From assembly GCF_007005445.1 (NCBI RefSeq), contig NZ_CP041387.1:1302001-1366000 (forward strand): a DNA stretch of 64,000 bases, in the 5' to 3' direction. A program made the position numbers and the translations under genes. Under the pieces are notes generated by a model. That model worked only from the letters and a program-made list of their open reading frames with translations, was not told the DNA's origin and did no database searches. Below are positions 1 through 9,308 of the stretch, one piece after another. Source of the stretch: Rhodopseudomonas palustris. Its GTDB lineage: Bacteria; Pseudomonadota; Alphaproteobacteria; Rhizobiales; Xanthobacteraceae. The stretch's first letter is position 1; every line of letters starts with the position of its first letter.

Positions 1-511
1 TCACCGCGAGCCCTGCGGCGCGGGCGGCGTCGATCCCGGCCAGCACCCGGTCGAGCTCGCCCCAGCGGGTGATCCGGCGGAACTCGACCGGATCGAGCGT
101 GTCGAGCGAAACGTTGACGCGGCGGACGCCGCAATCGGCAAGCTCGGCGGCGAAGCGAGCGAGCTGAGAGCCATTGGTGGTGAGGGTGAGTTCGTCGAGC
201 GCGCCGCTGTCGAGGTGTCGCGACAGCGAGCGCACCAGCGACATCATGTTGCGGCGAACCAGAGGTTCCCCGCCGGTGAGCCGCAGTTTGCGCACGCCCT
301 TGGCGATGAAGGCCGAACAGAGCCGGTCGAGTTCTTCCAGAGTCAGCAGATCGGAGCGCGGCAGGAAGGTCATGTCTTCCGCCATGCAGTACACGCAGCG
401 GAAGTCACAACGGTCGGTGATCGAAACCCGCAGGTAGTCGATGGTCCGGCCGAACGGATCGGCCATCGGCCGATACAATGCGTCTGGCGGATTGATCGCG
501 GCGCTGGTCAT
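1..511 (-). CDS. moaA: GTP 3',8-cyclase MoaA, 3' end cut by window edge
   Basis: First step of molybdenum cofactor synthesis: a radical SAM enzyme that converts GTP to 3',8-cyclo-7,8-dihydro-GTP. Only about the first 170 residues lie in the window; the gene runs off the left edge. Reading leftward from ATG 511, the N-terminal part carries the radical SAM cluster motif CDFRCVYC followed by the family hallmark TGGEPLVR, and then NVSLDTLDP, all in MoaA order. The two C-terminal cysteines that bind the second Fe-S cluster would lie outside the window and cannot be checked. No other moa gene is seen to the right; the next gene is an unrelated lipoprotein gene on the same strand. Confidence 0.96.
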   Translation of the reverse strand, partial: MTSAAINPPDALYRPMADPFGRTIDYLRVSITDRCDFRCVYCMAEDMTFLPRSDLLTLEELDRLCSAFIAKGVRKLRLTGGEPLVRRNMMSLVRSLSRHLDSGALDELTLTTNGSQLARFAAELADCGVRRVNVSLDTLDPVEFRRITRWGELDRVLAGIDAARAAGLAV

Positions 512-629
512 GCGGGCTGCCCTGTCGCGGTCGCCGCCGGTCGCGGCAAGTGGCTCCGCACTATCTAGGCACGATCAGCGACCCGCACAATCACGCAACG
601 TGGTGCGACGCAATAGATGCAGCGCAATA

Positions 630-1076
630 TCAGCGCGCGGCTTCGGCGGGGGCAGGGAACGGCGAGGCTTCCGCCGGTGCCTCGGCCGCCGCGGCCGGCT
701 TGGCCGCGCGCGGCTTGCGGACCTGGCGCGACTTGCGGGCCGGCTTGGCCGCCTGCAATTCCGCGGTCACCGGATTCGGCGTCACCGTGGTGGCGCCTTC
801 TGACATGAAGCCGCCGGGCGCTACGACCACTTGAACCGGAACGATTGCGGTCTGGAACTTGTCCATCGTGAAGGTCACGCTGAAATCCGCCGGCGGCACT
901 TTGATCGAGCACGGCGTCTTGCAGCTCTGCCCGGTGGAGGCGATGGCGTCCGCCCCTGGCGGAATCGAATCGAGCTGTACCGTGACGTCCGGCGGAGTCG
1001 ATTTGAACGCGTCGGACATCGACGCGCAGCCGCCCAGCGAGAGCCCTGCCAGGGCGATGACTACGATTTGACGCAT
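630..1076 (-). CDS. Predicted lipoprotein with basic Ala/Lys/Pro-rich tail
   Basis: Small predicted lipoprotein of 148 residues, function unknown. The chosen start at 1076 gives a clean lipoprotein signal peptide ending in the lipobox LGGC (Cys about residue 16). The longer frame starting at 1166 would put 30 unrelated residues before it and was not used. The middle (about 28-95) looks like a beta-rich PEGA-type domain with two cysteines (SCKTPCSI) that may form a disulfide. The last 45 residues are rich in Ala, Pro, Lys and Arg and are probably disordered. It should be anchored in the periplasm or outer membrane. A CtrA-like motif lies about 95 bp upstream. Confidence 0.75.
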   Translation of the reverse strand: MRQIVVIALAGLSLGGCASMSDAFKSTPPDVTVQLDSIPPGADAIASTGQSCKTPCSIKVPPADFSVTFTMDKFQTAIVPVQVVVAPGGFMSEGATTVTPNPVTAELQAAKPARKSRQVRKPRAAKPAAAAEAPAEASPFPAPAEAAR

Positions 1077-1168
1077 GTGATCCCATCCGTTCAGTGCGGC
1101 CAACGGCCACAGTCCCGGGCGGACCATAGGAGCCTGCCGCAACGCTGGCAACCGCGCGGCCGACAAAC

Positions 1169-1184
1169 TTAAGAGTTAGTTAAC
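1169..1184. promoter_or_regulatory. CtrA-type binding motif TTAA-N7-TTAAC
   Basis: The sequence shows TTAA, seven bases, then TTAAC, an exact match to the full-site consensus of the alphaproteobacterial cell-cycle regulator CtrA. It lies in the gap between gph and the lipoprotein gene, upstream of the latter. In a GC-rich genome this AT-rich motif is uncommon by chance, but CtrA control is inferred from the motif alone. Confidence 0.45.
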
Positions 1185-1238
1185 GCAGCCTGTTAGCGAA
1201 CCAAATTCCGCCACAATCTCAAAGGTATCGCCTTCGGG

Positions 1239-1916
1239 TCAGCGGCGTGGCAGCAACTGTCCGACCGCCTTCGGCAGTTCACGCATGTGGCCCACCAGCA
1301 GGTCCGGTTCGAGCTCCGCGATCGGCACTTCGGTGTAGCCGAATTCCACCCCGATCACCGGCACGCCGGCGCGCCGCGCGACGCCGACGTCGGGACCGGC
1401 GTCACCGACCATGATGGCCGCCGACAGGTCGCCGCCGGCCTTGGCCACCGTCTCGCGCAAGATCGCCGGGTCCGGCTTGGCGACCCCGAAGGTGTCCGCG
1501 CCGCAGATCGCGGCGAAGCGCGGGCTGAGGTCGAGCCGGTCGAGCAGCAGCTTCGACAGCCATTCCAGCTTGTTGGTGCAGACCGCGAAGCGATAGCCGT
1601 GCTCCGACAGCTCGTCGAGCGTCGCTTCCAGCCCTTCGAAGGGGCGCGACTCGTCGGCGATGTGGGCTGCGTAGTAGTCGATGAAATCGACAGTCAGCCG
1701 GTTGATGTCGTCCTGAGCGATGATCCGGCCGTCGAGCTCGAGGCCGCGTTCGAGCAGGCGGCGCGCGCCTTGCCCGATCATGTTGCGCGCGACGGCCATC
1801 GGGACGGCCGGCATGCCTTCGCGGATCAAGATGAAATTCAGGGCATTGATCAGGTCGGGCGCGGTATCGACCAGCGTGCCGTCCAGATCGAACACAACGA
1901 TGGGAGATGCGGTCAT
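1239..1916 (-). CDS. gph: Phosphoglycolate phosphatase (HAD superfamily)
   Basis: Hydrolyses 2-phosphoglycolate to glycolate and phosphate, clearing the product of Rubisco oxygenation or DNA repair in the cytoplasm. The 225-residue protein has the HAD motif [14 protein letters not shown] at about residues 10-22 with its nucleophilic Asp, motif II CTNK near the middle, and motif III/IV KPDP then VGDAGPDV towards the C terminus. Length fits the family. It is divergent from rpiA with a 147-bp shared upstream region, a pairing that makes sense in an organism with a Calvin cycle. The substrate is assigned from the family; close HAD relatives act on other small phosphates. Confidence 0.88.
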   Translation of the reverse strand: MTASPIVVFDLDGTLVDTAPDLINALNFILIREGMPAVPMAVARNMIGQGARRLLERGLELDGRIIAQDDINRLTVDFIDYYAAHIADESRPFEGLEATLDELSEHGYRFAVCTNKLEWLSKLLLDRLDLSPRFAAICGADTFGVAKPDPAILRETVAKAGGDLSAAIMVGDAGPDVGVARRAGVPVIGVEFGYTEVPIAELEPDLLVGHMRELPKAVGQLLPRR

Positions 1917-2063
1917 GATCGACCGCTAACCTTCTCTGCGGGAATGTGCAACCATCTGGCGGCGCTCGACCCCAGAATCCGTGCTGTTCGTCTCGGTCAA
2001 ACGCCGCTAGATATGCCGCGCCGCGCCGGGGACAGCGAGGGCGGAAACGGGGTAGGCCGGGTC

Positions 2064-2762
2064 ATGGACAAGGAAGAGTTGAAGCGGCGGGCTGCGGCGC
2101 GGGCGCTGGACGAGGTGCGGGGCGGGATGAAGCTCGGCCTCGGGACCGGTTCGACTGCGAAGCACTTCGTTGAACTACTTGGCGAAAGGGTGCGTGCCGG
2201 GCTCGACGTGGTGGGGGTGCCGACCTCGGAAGTGACGCGCGCCGATGCCGAGCGTTGCGGTATCCAATTGACGACGCTGGACGAAATCGACCACCTCGAC
2301 ATCACTGTCGACGGTGCCGACGAGGTCGACCGCAATCTCGATCTGATCAAGGGCGGCGGCGGGGCGTTGCTGCGCGAGAAGATCGTCGCGGCGGCGTCGG
2401 ATCGCATGATCGTGATCGCCGATGAATCCAAGCTGGTCGACACCCTCGGCCGCTTCCCGCTGCCGATCGAGGTGATTCCCTTCGGGCTGGCCGCGACTCG
2501 CCGGGCGGTGCAGGACGCGTGTGCGGCGGCCGGCTGCGCCGGCGAACTAAAGCTCCGCCCGGGCAAAGACGGCCATGCTTTCGTCACCGATGGTGGCCAC
2601 TGGATCGTCGATGCAAAGCTCGGGCGGATTCCCGATGCTCCCCGTCTGGCCCAATTGCTGTCCGCGATTCCGGGCGTGGTCGAGCACGGGCTGTTTGTCG
2701 GAATCGCGCGCACCGTGGTGTTGGCGGGGGCGACCGGAATCCGAACCATCGAACGCGCATGA
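2064..2762 (+). CDS. rpiA: Ribose-5-phosphate isomerase A
   Basis: Interconverts ribose 5-phosphate and ribulose 5-phosphate in the pentose phosphate and Calvin pathways. The 232-residue protein has the type A signatures [11 protein letters not shown] near the N terminus, DGADEVD and [11 protein letters not shown], which form the phosphate-binding loop and the active site. The start at 2064 (MDKEEL) gives the normal family length. An in-frame ATG at 2013 would add 17 low-complexity residues and is less likely. It is followed after 26 bp by the DUF2059 gene and then by gor, so the three probably form one transcript. Confidence 0.95.
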   Translation: MDKEELKRRAAARALDEVRGGMKLGLGTGSTAKHFVELLGERVRAGLDVVGVPTSEVTRADAERCGIQLTTLDEIDHLDITVDGADEVDRNLDLIKGGGGALLREKIVAAASDRMIVIADESKLVDTLGRFPLPIEVIPFGLAATRRAVQDACAAAGCAGELKLRPGKDGHAFVTDGGHWIVDAKLGRIPDAPRLAQLLSAIPGVVEHGLFVGIARTVVLAGATGIRTIERA

Positions 2763-2788
2763 GCGCCGATAATCTCAGGAGAACCGTA

Positions 2789-3298
2789 ATGAAATATCTG
2801 TCGAAGGCATTGCTCGCCGCCGCCCTGGTGGTCGGCGTGGCGATGGTCGGGCATCAGGCCCAGGCCCAGACCAAGCAGCCGACCCCGGCCGCGATCGCGT
2901 CCGCCAAGGAGATCCTCGAACTGAAGCGGGCCGGCGGCATCTACGCCCAGGCGGTACCCAACATCATCCAGCGCACCATGGATACGCTGATGCAGAGCAA
3001 TCTGAACTATCAGCAGGATCTCAAGGACGTCGCGGTGGTGATCGCCAAGAAGATGGCCGGCCGCGAGAAGGAGATCGGCGACGGCATGGCCAAGATCTAC
3101 GCCGCCGACTTCACCGAGCAGGAATTGAAGGATCTCGTCACCTTCTACAAGTCGCCGCTCGGCCAGAAGCTGCTGACCCAGGAGCCGAAGTCGATCGCCG
3201 AAAGCATGCAGTTCATGAACCAGTGGGCGCAGAAGTTCGCCGAGGAAGTGAACGGCGAATTCCGCGCCGAGATGCGCAAGCGCGGCAAGACCATCTGA
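2789..3298 (+). CDS. DUF2059 family exported protein
   Basis: Predicted periplasmic protein of 169 residues whose biochemical role is unknown. It begins with a clear Sec signal peptide (basic MKYLSK, hydrophobic AALVVGVAMVG, cleavage after AQAQ around residue 27). The mature part is helical and contains the DUF2059 pattern YAADFTEQELKDLVTFYKSPLGQKLL, a motif in which the FTEQEL...F..SP.GQK core is well conserved. A good ribosome binding site (AGGAG) sits 7 bases before ATG 2789. It lies between rpiA and gor in one run, which suggests co-expression but does not reveal function. Confidence 0.85.
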   Translation: MKYLSKALLAAALVVGVAMVGHQAQAQTKQPTPAAIASAKEILELKRAGGIYAQAVPNIIQRTMDTLMQSNLNYQQDLKDVAVVIAKKMAGREKEIGDGMAKIYAADFTEQELKDLVTFYKSPLGQKLLTQEPKSIAESMQFMNQWAQKFAEEVNGEFRAEMRKRGKTI

Positions 3299-3315
3299 TC
3301 GACCAGCGAGGCGAC

Positions 3316-4701
3316 ATGACCGACTTCGACGCGGACCTGTTCGTCATCGGCGGCGGCTCTGGCGGCGTTCGCGCCGCGCGGATCGCCGCCGGCTACGGCG
3401 CCCGCGTCGTCGTCGCCGAGGAGTACCGGTTCGGCGGCACCTGCGTGATCCGCGGCTGCGTGCCGAAGAAGCTGATGGTGTACGCTTCGCACGTCCACGA
3501 AGAAATTCGCGATGCCGCCGGCTTCGGCTGGACCATCCCGACCGCCGAGTTCGACTGGGCGACGCTGATCGCCAACAAGGACAAGGAGATCGCCCGGCTG
3601 GAGCAGATCTACGCCGGCAATCTCGAGAACTCCGGTGTCCGCACCGTCAAGGCGCGCGCGGTGTTCGAGGATCCGCACACGCTGCTGCTGTCGACCGGCG
3701 AACAGGTGCGGGCCAAGACCGTCCTGATCGCGACCGGCGGCGCGCCCAATCACGGCCGGCCGATTCCCGGCATCGAGCACGTGATCTCGTCCAACGAGGT
3801 GTTCCACCTCGAGCAGCAGCCGAAGCGCATCCTGATCCAGGGCGGCGGCTACATCGCGCTGGAATTCGCCTGCATCTTCGCCGGCCTCGGCTCCGACGTC
3901 ACGCTGGTGTACCGCGGCGACAACATCCTGCGCGGCTTCGACGAGGACGTGCGCGCCCATGTCCGCACCGAGATGGAGCGGGCCGGCATCACCATCATCA
4001 CCGGATGCACCGTGACCGCGGTGGAAAAGCTCGGCGAGGAATACACCTCGCATCTGTCGGGCGGCTCCAGCATCGCCTCCGACCAGGTGATGTTCGCGAT
4101 TGGCCGGCATCCGGCGGTCGCCAATCTCGGGCTCGAAAAGGCCGGGGTCGCGATCAATCCGGACAATGGCGGCATCGCGGTCGACCAGCACTGCCGCACC
4201 TCGGTGCCGCACATCTATGCGGTCGGCGACGTGACCCATCGCACCAATCTGACCCCGGTGGCGATCCGCGAGGGCCATGCCTTCGCCGACACCGTGTTCG
4301 GCGGCAAGCAGGTCGAGGTCGACTATTCCTGTATCCCGACGGCGGTATTCTCCCAGCCTCAGGTCGGCACCGTCGGGCTCACCGAAGCGCAGGCGCGGGC
4401 GGCCCATGCTGTGGTCGACATCTACAAGGCCGATTTCCGTCCGATGAAGGGGACGATGTCGGGCAGCCAGTCGCGCATCCTGATGAAGCTGATCGTCGAC
4501 GGCACCACCGACCGGGTGCTCGGCTGCCATATCGTCGGCCCGGAGGCCGCCGAACTGGTGCAGGTGATCGCGATCGCGATCCGGATGAAGGCCACCAAGG
4601 CGGATTTCGACGCCACCATGGCGCTGCATCCCACCGCCGCCGAGGAGTTGGTGACGATGCGCAACCGGACCGCGCGCTACCTGCGCGAGGCAGCCGAATA
4701 G
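3316..4701 (+). CDS. gor: Glutathione-disulfide reductase
   Basis: FAD enzyme that reduces glutathione disulfide with NADPH and keeps the cytoplasmic thiol pool reduced. The 461-residue protein opens with the FAD-binding GGGSGGVRAAR loop (about 12-22) and the redox disulfide GGTCVIRGCVPKK with Cys43 and Cys48, spaced as in glutathione reductases. A second dinucleotide fold (GGGYIALEFA) and the C-terminal HPTAAEEL, which contains the catalytic His and Glu that serve the partner subunit, are all present. The start at 3316 lies 17 bp after the DUF2059 stop and follows GAGG. Trypanothione or mercuric reductases are less likely given the CVIRGCVPKK form. Confidence 0.93.
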   Translation: MTDFDADLFVIGGGSGGVRAARIAAGYGARVVVAEEYRFGGTCVIRGCVPKKLMVYASHVHEEIRDAAGFGWTIPTAEFDWATLIANKDKEIARLEQIYAGNLENSGVRTVKARAVFEDPHTLLLSTGEQVRAKTVLIATGGAPNHGRPIPGIEHVISSNEVFHLEQQPKRILIQGGGYIALEFACIFAGLGSDVTLVYRGDNILRGFDEDVRAHVRTEMERAGITIITGCTVTAVEKLGEEYTSHLSGGSSIASDQVMFAIGRHPAVANLGLEKAGVAINPDNGGIAVDQHCRTSVPHIYAVGDVTHRTNLTPVAIREGHAFADTVFGGKQVEVDYSCIPTAVFSQPQVGTVGLTEAQARAAHAVVDIYKADFRPMKGTMSGSQSRILMKLIVDGTTDRVLGCHIVGPEAAELVQVIAIAIRMKATKADFDATMALHPTAAEELVTMRNRTARYLREAAE

Positions 4702-4888
4702 CCGGTCGCGGCGTTCCGGCGGCCCGCCGACAGTTCGGGCGAGGCCGCCGCGCCAACGAATTAGGCTTTTGCCGCAAGGGGTTGTAGTCTTGAGCGGATT
4801 TCCAACTAGCGGTTGGCAGGGCGGCTGTGTATAACGCGCCCGCCGCGACCCGTTTTTAACTAGCGGCTTGTTTCTTCAGGAGTGGCCT
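4702..4888. other. gor-DAHP synthase intergenic region with hairpin and 9-bp direct repeat
   Basis: The gap holds a short hairpin (CCAAC/GTTGG around TAGCG, 4802-4816), and the 9-mer AACTAGCGG occurs both in it (4804-4812) and again at 4858-4866, close to the start of the next gene. This could be an operator pair or leader structure, but no known factor is recognised. Confidence 0.3.
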
Positions 4889-6277
4889 ATGTCCGAACGC
4901 TGGACACCCGATAGCTGGCGCGCCAAGCCGGTGCAGCAGATGCCGCAATATCCCGACGCGAAGGCGCTGGCGGATGTCGAGGCGCAGCTCGCGAGCTTTC
5001 CGCCGCTGGTGTTTGCGGGCGAAGCGCGCAACCTGAAGAAGGCGCTGGCCACCGTGGCGGCCGGCGATGCTTTCCTGCTCCAGGGTGGCGACTGCGCCGA
5101 GAGCTTCGCCGAGCACGGCGCCAACAACATCCGCGACCTGTTCCGCGTCTTCCTGCAGATGGCGATCGTGCTGACCTATGCGGGCGCTTCGCCGGTGGTG
5201 AAGGTCGGCCGGATCGCCGGCCAGTTCGCCAAGCCGCGCTCGGCCCCGGTCGAGAAGCGCGACGGCGTCGAGCTGCCGAGCTATCGCGGCGACATCATCA
5301 ACGACGTCGCCTTCACCGAGGAAGCCCGGGTGCCCGATCCGCGCCGGCAGATCGAAGCGTACCGGCAGTCGGCCGCGACGCTGAACCTGCTGCGCGCCTT
5401 CGCCAAGGGCGGCTACGCCAGCGTCGAGAACGTGCATAGCTGGATGCTGCAGTCGGTCAGCGACAGTCCGCAGTCGAAGGCCTATGCGGATCTGGCCGAT
5501 CGCGTCTCCGGCGCGCTCGATTTCATGCGCGCCTGCGGTCTCACATTCGCGGTCGATTCCTCGCTCGGCACCACCGACTTCTACACCAGCCACGAGGCGC
5601 TGCTGCTCGGCTACGAGCAGGCGATGACCCGCGTCGACTCCACCACCGGCGACTGGTACGCGACCTCCGGCCACATGCTGTGGATCGGCGATCGCACCCG
5701 CCAGCTCGACCACGCCCATGTCGAGTATTTCCGCGGCATCAAGAATCCGATCGGCCTGAAGTGCGGTCCGTCGCTGAAGACCGACGAGCTGCTCAAGCTG
5801 ATCGACATCCTCAATCCCGACAACGAGCCGGGCCGGCTGACGCTGATCGGCCGTTTCGGCCATGAGAAGATCGGCGAGCACCTCCCGGCGATGGTCCGCG
5901 CCGTGAAGCGCGAGGGCCGCACCGTGGTCTGGTCGTGCGATCCGATGCACGGCAACACCATCACGTCGAACTCCGGCTACAAGACCCGGCCGTTCGACCG
6001 CATCCTGTCGGAAGTTCGGTCGTTCTTCGCGGTCCACGCCGCGGAGGGGACGCATGCCGGCGGTGTGCATCTGGAGATGACCGGTCAGAACGTCACCGAG
6101 TGCCTCGGCGGCGCCCGCGCGATCACCGACGAAGACCTCAACAACCGCTATCACACCGCCTGCGATCCGCGGCTCAACGCCGAACAGTCGATCGACATGG
6201 CGTTCCTGATCGCGGATCTGCTCAAGCAGGGACGCGCCGGCAAGGCCAGCCCGCTGCAGGCGGCGGCTGGTCTCTGA
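4889..6277 (+). CDS. Class II 3-deoxy-7-phosphoheptulonate (DAHP) synthase
   Basis: First step of the shikimate pathway: condenses phosphoenolpyruvate and erythrose 4-phosphate to DAHP for aromatic amino acid synthesis. The 462-residue protein is of the plant/Mycobacterium-like class II: it has the N-terminal [14 protein letters not shown] segment, [11 protein letters not shown] with a metal-binding Cys, [19 protein letters not shown], and CDPMHGNT with the metal His. There is no class I signature. A strong ribosome binding site (CAGGAG) precedes ATG 4889; an upstream TTG in frame was rejected. It appears to be a single-gene unit, with a hairpin-rich gap after it. Confidence 0.95.
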   Translation: MSERWTPDSWRAKPVQQMPQYPDAKALADVEAQLASFPPLVFAGEARNLKKALATVAAGDAFLLQGGDCAESFAEHGANNIRDLFRVFLQMAIVLTYAGASPVVKVGRIAGQFAKPRSAPVEKRDGVELPSYRGDIINDVAFTEEARVPDPRRQIEAYRQSAATLNLLRAFAKGGYASVENVHSWMLQSVSDSPQSKAYADLADRVSGALDFMRACGLTFAVDSSLGTTDFYTSHEALLLGYEQAMTRVDSTTGDWYATSGHMLWIGDRTRQLDHAHVEYFRGIKNPIGLKCGPSLKTDELLKLIDILNPDNEPGRLTLIGRFGHEKIGEHLPAMVRAVKREGRTVVWSCDPMHGNTITSNSGYKTRPFDRILSEVRSFFAVHAAEGTHAGGVHLEMTGQNVTECLGGARAITDEDLNNRYHTACDPRLNAEQSIDMAFLIADLLKQGRAGKASPLQAAAGL

Positions 6278-6302
6278 CCGGCCCGCGATCACGATCCGCT
6301 AC

Positions 6303-6333
6303 GCGAATGGCCGGGCTCGTCCCGGCCATTCGC
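6303..6333. terminator. 13-bp perfect hairpin after DAHP synthase gene
   Basis: GCGAATGGCCGGG (6303-6315) and its exact complement (6321-6333) flank a 5-base loop, 26 bp after the DAHP synthase stop codon. No T-tract follows, so it may be a palindromic repeat or an mRNA-end stabilising hairpin rather than a classical intrinsic terminator. Confidence 0.5.
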
Positions 6334-6407
6334 ATGTCAGAGCTTCCCTGAGAGACGCTGCCCGCGGCTGGCGTGGGCGTAACGACCTAAACCAGAGGCG
6401 TGAACCC

Positions 6408-6761
6408 GTGCTGAGGTTCTGGCGGGCGACCATCAATTCGTGGCGCGGACTGAAATTCGCGATCCGCTCCGAGGCTGCGATCCGCGAGGAGCTGGTCGCG
6501 CTGGTGCTCGCCGTGCCGGCTGCCTGGCTGATCGGCACCACCGCGGCGCGGCGCGTCGAACTGGTCGCGGTGGTCGCGCTGGTGATCGTGGTCGAACTGC
6601 TCAACACCGCGATCGAGAAGCTCGCCGACCGGCTCACCACCGAACACGACCCGCAGATCGGCCGGGTCAAGGACATGGGCTCGGCGGCCGTCGGCGTTGC
6701 GCTGGCCATCGCCGGTCTGTTCTGGCTGTTCGCGCTCGCCGAGCGGCTGGGGCTGCTCTGA
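6408..6761 (+). CDS. dgkA: Diacylglycerol kinase
   Basis: Small integral membrane kinase that phosphorylates diacylglycerol to phosphatidic acid and so recycles lipid released during membrane-derived glucan synthesis. The 117-residue product matches the prokaryotic DgkA size, with an amphipathic N terminus (RATINSWRGLKFAIRSEAAIREE), three predicted membrane helices and the family active-site segment VELLNTAIEKLADR (about 63-76), followed by VKDMGSAAV. It starts with GTG at 6408; no ATG fits the family N terminus. The neighbouring nadE follows 46 bp downstream on the same strand. Confidence 0.92.
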   Translation: MLRFWRATINSWRGLKFAIRSEAAIREELVALVLAVPAAWLIGTTAARRVELVAVVALVIVVELLNTAIEKLADRLTTEHDPQIGRVKDMGSAAVGVALAIAGLFWLFALAERLGLL

Positions 6762-6807
6762 CGCGGCGCCGATTGCGGAGGCTGCGGGCTGCGGCTACAT
6801 CTCGACG

Positions 6808-8565
6808 ATGACCGAAAATCCCGCCCGCCTGACGATTTCGCTCGCCCAGCTCAACCCGACGGTCGGCGATATCGCCGGAAATGCCGACAAGGCGCGCGCC
6901 GCGCGCCGGCAGGCCGCCGCCGACGGTGCCGATCTTGTCGTCTATCCGGAACTGTTCATCGCCGGCTACCCGCCCGAAGATCTGGTGCTGAAGCCGGCGT
7001 TCCAGGCCGCCTGCCGCGCCGCCATCGAGGAACTGGCGCGCGAGACTGCCGATGGCGGACCGGCGATGCTGATCGGCTCGCCCTGGGTCGATGGCGGTAA
7101 GCTCTATAATGCCTGCGCGCTGCTCGACGGCGGCCGCATCGCCGCGCTCCGGTTCAAGGTCAATTTGCCGAACTACGGCGTGTTCGACGAGAAGCGGGTG
7201 TTTTCCCGCGGCCCCGTCGCGGGTCCGATGACGATCCGCGGCGTCCGGATCGGAGTGCCGATCTGCGAGGACACCTGGCTGGAGGAATCCGACGAGTACG
7301 AGAACGTCGTCGAGTGTCTGGCCGAGACCGGCGCCGAGATCCTGATCGTGCCGAACGGCTCGCCTTACGCAGGCGGCAAGACCGACCTGCGGATGTCGGT
7401 GTCGGTGGCGCGCGTCACCGAGAGCGATCTGCCGCTGGTGTATCTCAATCAGGTCGGTGGCCAGGACGAACTGGTGTTCGACGGCGCGTCCTTCGTGCTC
7501 AACGCCGATCGCACGCTGGCCGCTCAGTTGCCCGGTTTCGTCGAGAGCATCACTACGCTGAGCTTCGTGAGGGGCGCGGCGGGCTGGCGCTGCGACGGAC
7601 CGGTGGCACCGGTGCTCGAAGGCGACGAGGCCGACTACGCAGCCTGCGTGCTGGGCCTGCGCGACTATGTCCGCAAGAACGGCTTTCCCGGCGTGCTGCT
7701 CGGTATTTCCGGCGGCATCGACTCGGCGCTGTGCGCGGCGATCGCGGTCGACGCGCTCGGCGCGGGCAAGGTCCGCGGCGTGATGCTGCCGTTCCGCTAC
7801 ACCGCGCAAGTCTCGCTCGACGACGCCGGCCGTCTCGCGGGCGCGCTCGGCTTCGGCTACGAGGTGTTGCCGATCGCGAAAGCTGTCGAAGGCTTCGAGG
7901 CGATCCTGGCGAAGCCGTTCGCAGGCCTCGCGCGCGACATCACCGAGGAGAACCTGCAGGCGCGCACCCGCGGCACGCTGTTGATGGCGATCTCCAACAA
8001 GACCGGCGCCATGGTGGTGACCACCGGCAACAAGTCGGAGATGAGCGTCGGCTACGCCACGCTGTACGGCGACATGAACGGCGGCTTCAACCCGATCAAG
8101 GACATCTACAAGACCCAGGTGTTCCGGCTGTCGTCCTTGCGCAACCGCTGGAAGCCGGACGACGCGCTCGGCCCGGACGGCGAGGTGATCCCCGAGAGCA
8201 TCATCATCCGCCCGCCGACTGCGGAGCTGCGCGAAAACCAGACCGACCAGGATTCGCTGCCGCCCTACGACGTGCTCGACGCCATCCTGCAGCGGCTGGT
8301 CGAACGCGAAGAGCCGCTCGCCAGCATCGTCGCCGAAGGCTTCGACAAGGACACCGTCGTCCGGATCGACCGCCTCCTGAACATCGCGGAGTACAAGCGG
8401 CGCCAAGCGGCGCCGGGCGTCAAGGTCACCCGCAAGAACTTCGGCCGCGACCGCCGCTACCCGATCACTAACCGTTTTCGCGACAAGGCCGAAGCGCTGC
8501 CGGCACCGGACGAGACGCTGGTGACGAAGGCTGGGCGGGCGTCGAGCGAGGCGTTCGAGGGTTGA
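6808..8565 (+). CDS. nadE: Glutamine-hydrolysing NAD+ synthetase
   Basis: Last step of NAD synthesis: amidates deamido-NAD using ammonia from glutamine. The 585-residue protein has two domains. The N-terminal nitrilase-type glutaminase (about 1-260) shows the Glu48, Lys117 and Cys153 triad in YPELF, RFKVNLPNYG and PICEDTW. The C-terminal ATP-pyrophosphatase synthetase has the P-loop SGGIDSA near residue 300 and TGNKSEMSVGYATLYGDM further on. The start at 6808 matches the usual short N terminus (about 10 residues before SLAQLNPTVGD). The length is typical of the bacterial two-domain form. Confidence 0.95.
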   Translation: MTENPARLTISLAQLNPTVGDIAGNADKARAARRQAAADGADLVVYPELFIAGYPPEDLVLKPAFQAACRAAIEELARETADGGPAMLIGSPWVDGGKLYNACALLDGGRIAALRFKVNLPNYGVFDEKRVFSRGPVAGPMTIRGVRIGVPICEDTWLEESDEYENVVECLAETGAEILIVPNGSPYAGGKTDLRMSVSVARVTESDLPLVYLNQVGGQDELVFDGASFVLNADRTLAAQLPGFVESITTLSFVRGAAGWRCDGPVAPVLEGDEADYAACVLGLRDYVRKNGFPGVLLGISGGIDSALCAAIAVDALGAGKVRGVMLPFRYTAQVSLDDAGRLAGALGFGYEVLPIAKAVEGFEAILAKPFAGLARDITEENLQARTRGTLLMAISNKTGAMVVTTGNKSEMSVGYATLYGDMNGGFNPIKDIYKTQVFRLSSLRNRWKPDDALGPDGEVIPESIIIRPPTAELRENQTDQDSLPPYDVLDAILQRLVEREEPLASIVAEGFDKDTVVRIDRLLNIAEYKRRQAAPGVKVTRKNFGRDRRYPITNRFRDKAEALPAPDETLVTKAGRASSEAFEG

Positions 8566-8589
8566 TTGTCTTGTTAATGGACGAATAGG

Positions 8590-9165
8590 TCATCGCATTG
8601 CCCGGGAGAGTTCTGCAATACGAGTGATTTCATCGTGCATAGGACCGAATGGATATTTCTTTCCGAGAAGGACGAATGTCTTTGTTTTCGGGTCGACCAA
8701 TCGAAAGACGTGACCAAGAGTTTCGTCAGCAAAGTCGGAGTCTTCGACCATTGGGCTAGGAAGGATGTTGCCGGCAATATCGCCTAGCAGATATTCGTCC
8801 AGCCGCTCGTCGAAGTGTTCTATGGCGTTGCGAAGCTCGCGATTCTGTAGCGGCGAGTTGTTGCTAACTGCGAAGAGTTGCCGCAGTCGAGCGCCTCTCG
8901 CTCTTGGAAGCGCCTTTTTCTCGACAGGGAAGAAAAACCGCGAAAGAGCGGCCGCATGGCCTAATGCTTCTTGTGCGCTCGCTACGGTGGCTGACGCGGA
9001 TTGCGCCAAATTTGCGCCTTCGGCAAAGTTTGCAAAGGCAACTTCGGCTCGCTCGGCTGCGTAGTAAATGGCTTCAATGTAAAACGCGATGAAGATGGGT
9101 TGAATCCCATCGCACTCAGTTACGATGAGCTTGGCGCGCCTTTCAAGTTCAGGCTTGTCGAGCAT
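8590..9165 (-). CDS. HEPN-like hypothetical protein in lower-GC patch
   Basis: Function not known. The 191-residue protein is almost entirely helical up to about residue 130, and then a short beta-rich tail follows. Residues 112-117 read RNAIEH within LQNRELRNAIEHFDERLDEYL, which fits the Rx4-6H signature of HEPN-domain nucleases and abortive-infection proteins of the AbiU2/AbiV type. A start at 9165 is preferred over 9186 because it follows GGAG at correct spacing. Base composition is visibly poorer in GC than neighbouring genes and codon choice is less biased, which suggests transfer. It lies 143 bp downstream of vapC on the same strand. An RNase or abortive-infection role is inference only. 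Confidence 0.6.
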   Translation of the reverse strand: MLDKPELERRAKLIVTECDGIQPIFIAFYIEAIYYAAERAEVAFANFAEGANLAQSASATVASAQEALGHAAALSRFFFPVEKKALPRARGARLRQLFAVSNNSPLQNRELRNAIEHFDERLDEYLLGDIAGNILPSPMVEDSDFADETLGHVFRLVDPKTKTFVLLGKKYPFGPMHDEITRIAELSRAMR

Positions 9166-9308
9166 GGCGGCTCCGAGTTTCAACATTTCAAGTAGCTAAA
9201 TTGTCTTTAGAGTATGTAGCGCCGTGGTCTGAATGAAACGGAATCCGAAGGCTTGGTCGCCGCCGCCAGTCCCAGAATTTATTCCACGTCGGCTGGACAG
9301 CTAGATAT

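Noticed and set aside
1287..2063. N-terminal extension of the rpiA frame over the gph gene
   Set aside because: The frame stays open only because it is antisense to gph; family length and domain start place the rpiA start at 2064.
4802..4870. Riboswitch or attenuator before the DAHP synthase gene
   Set aside because: There is only one short stem and a 9-bp repeat; no leader peptide rich in Trp, Phe or Tyr and no T-tailed terminator was found.
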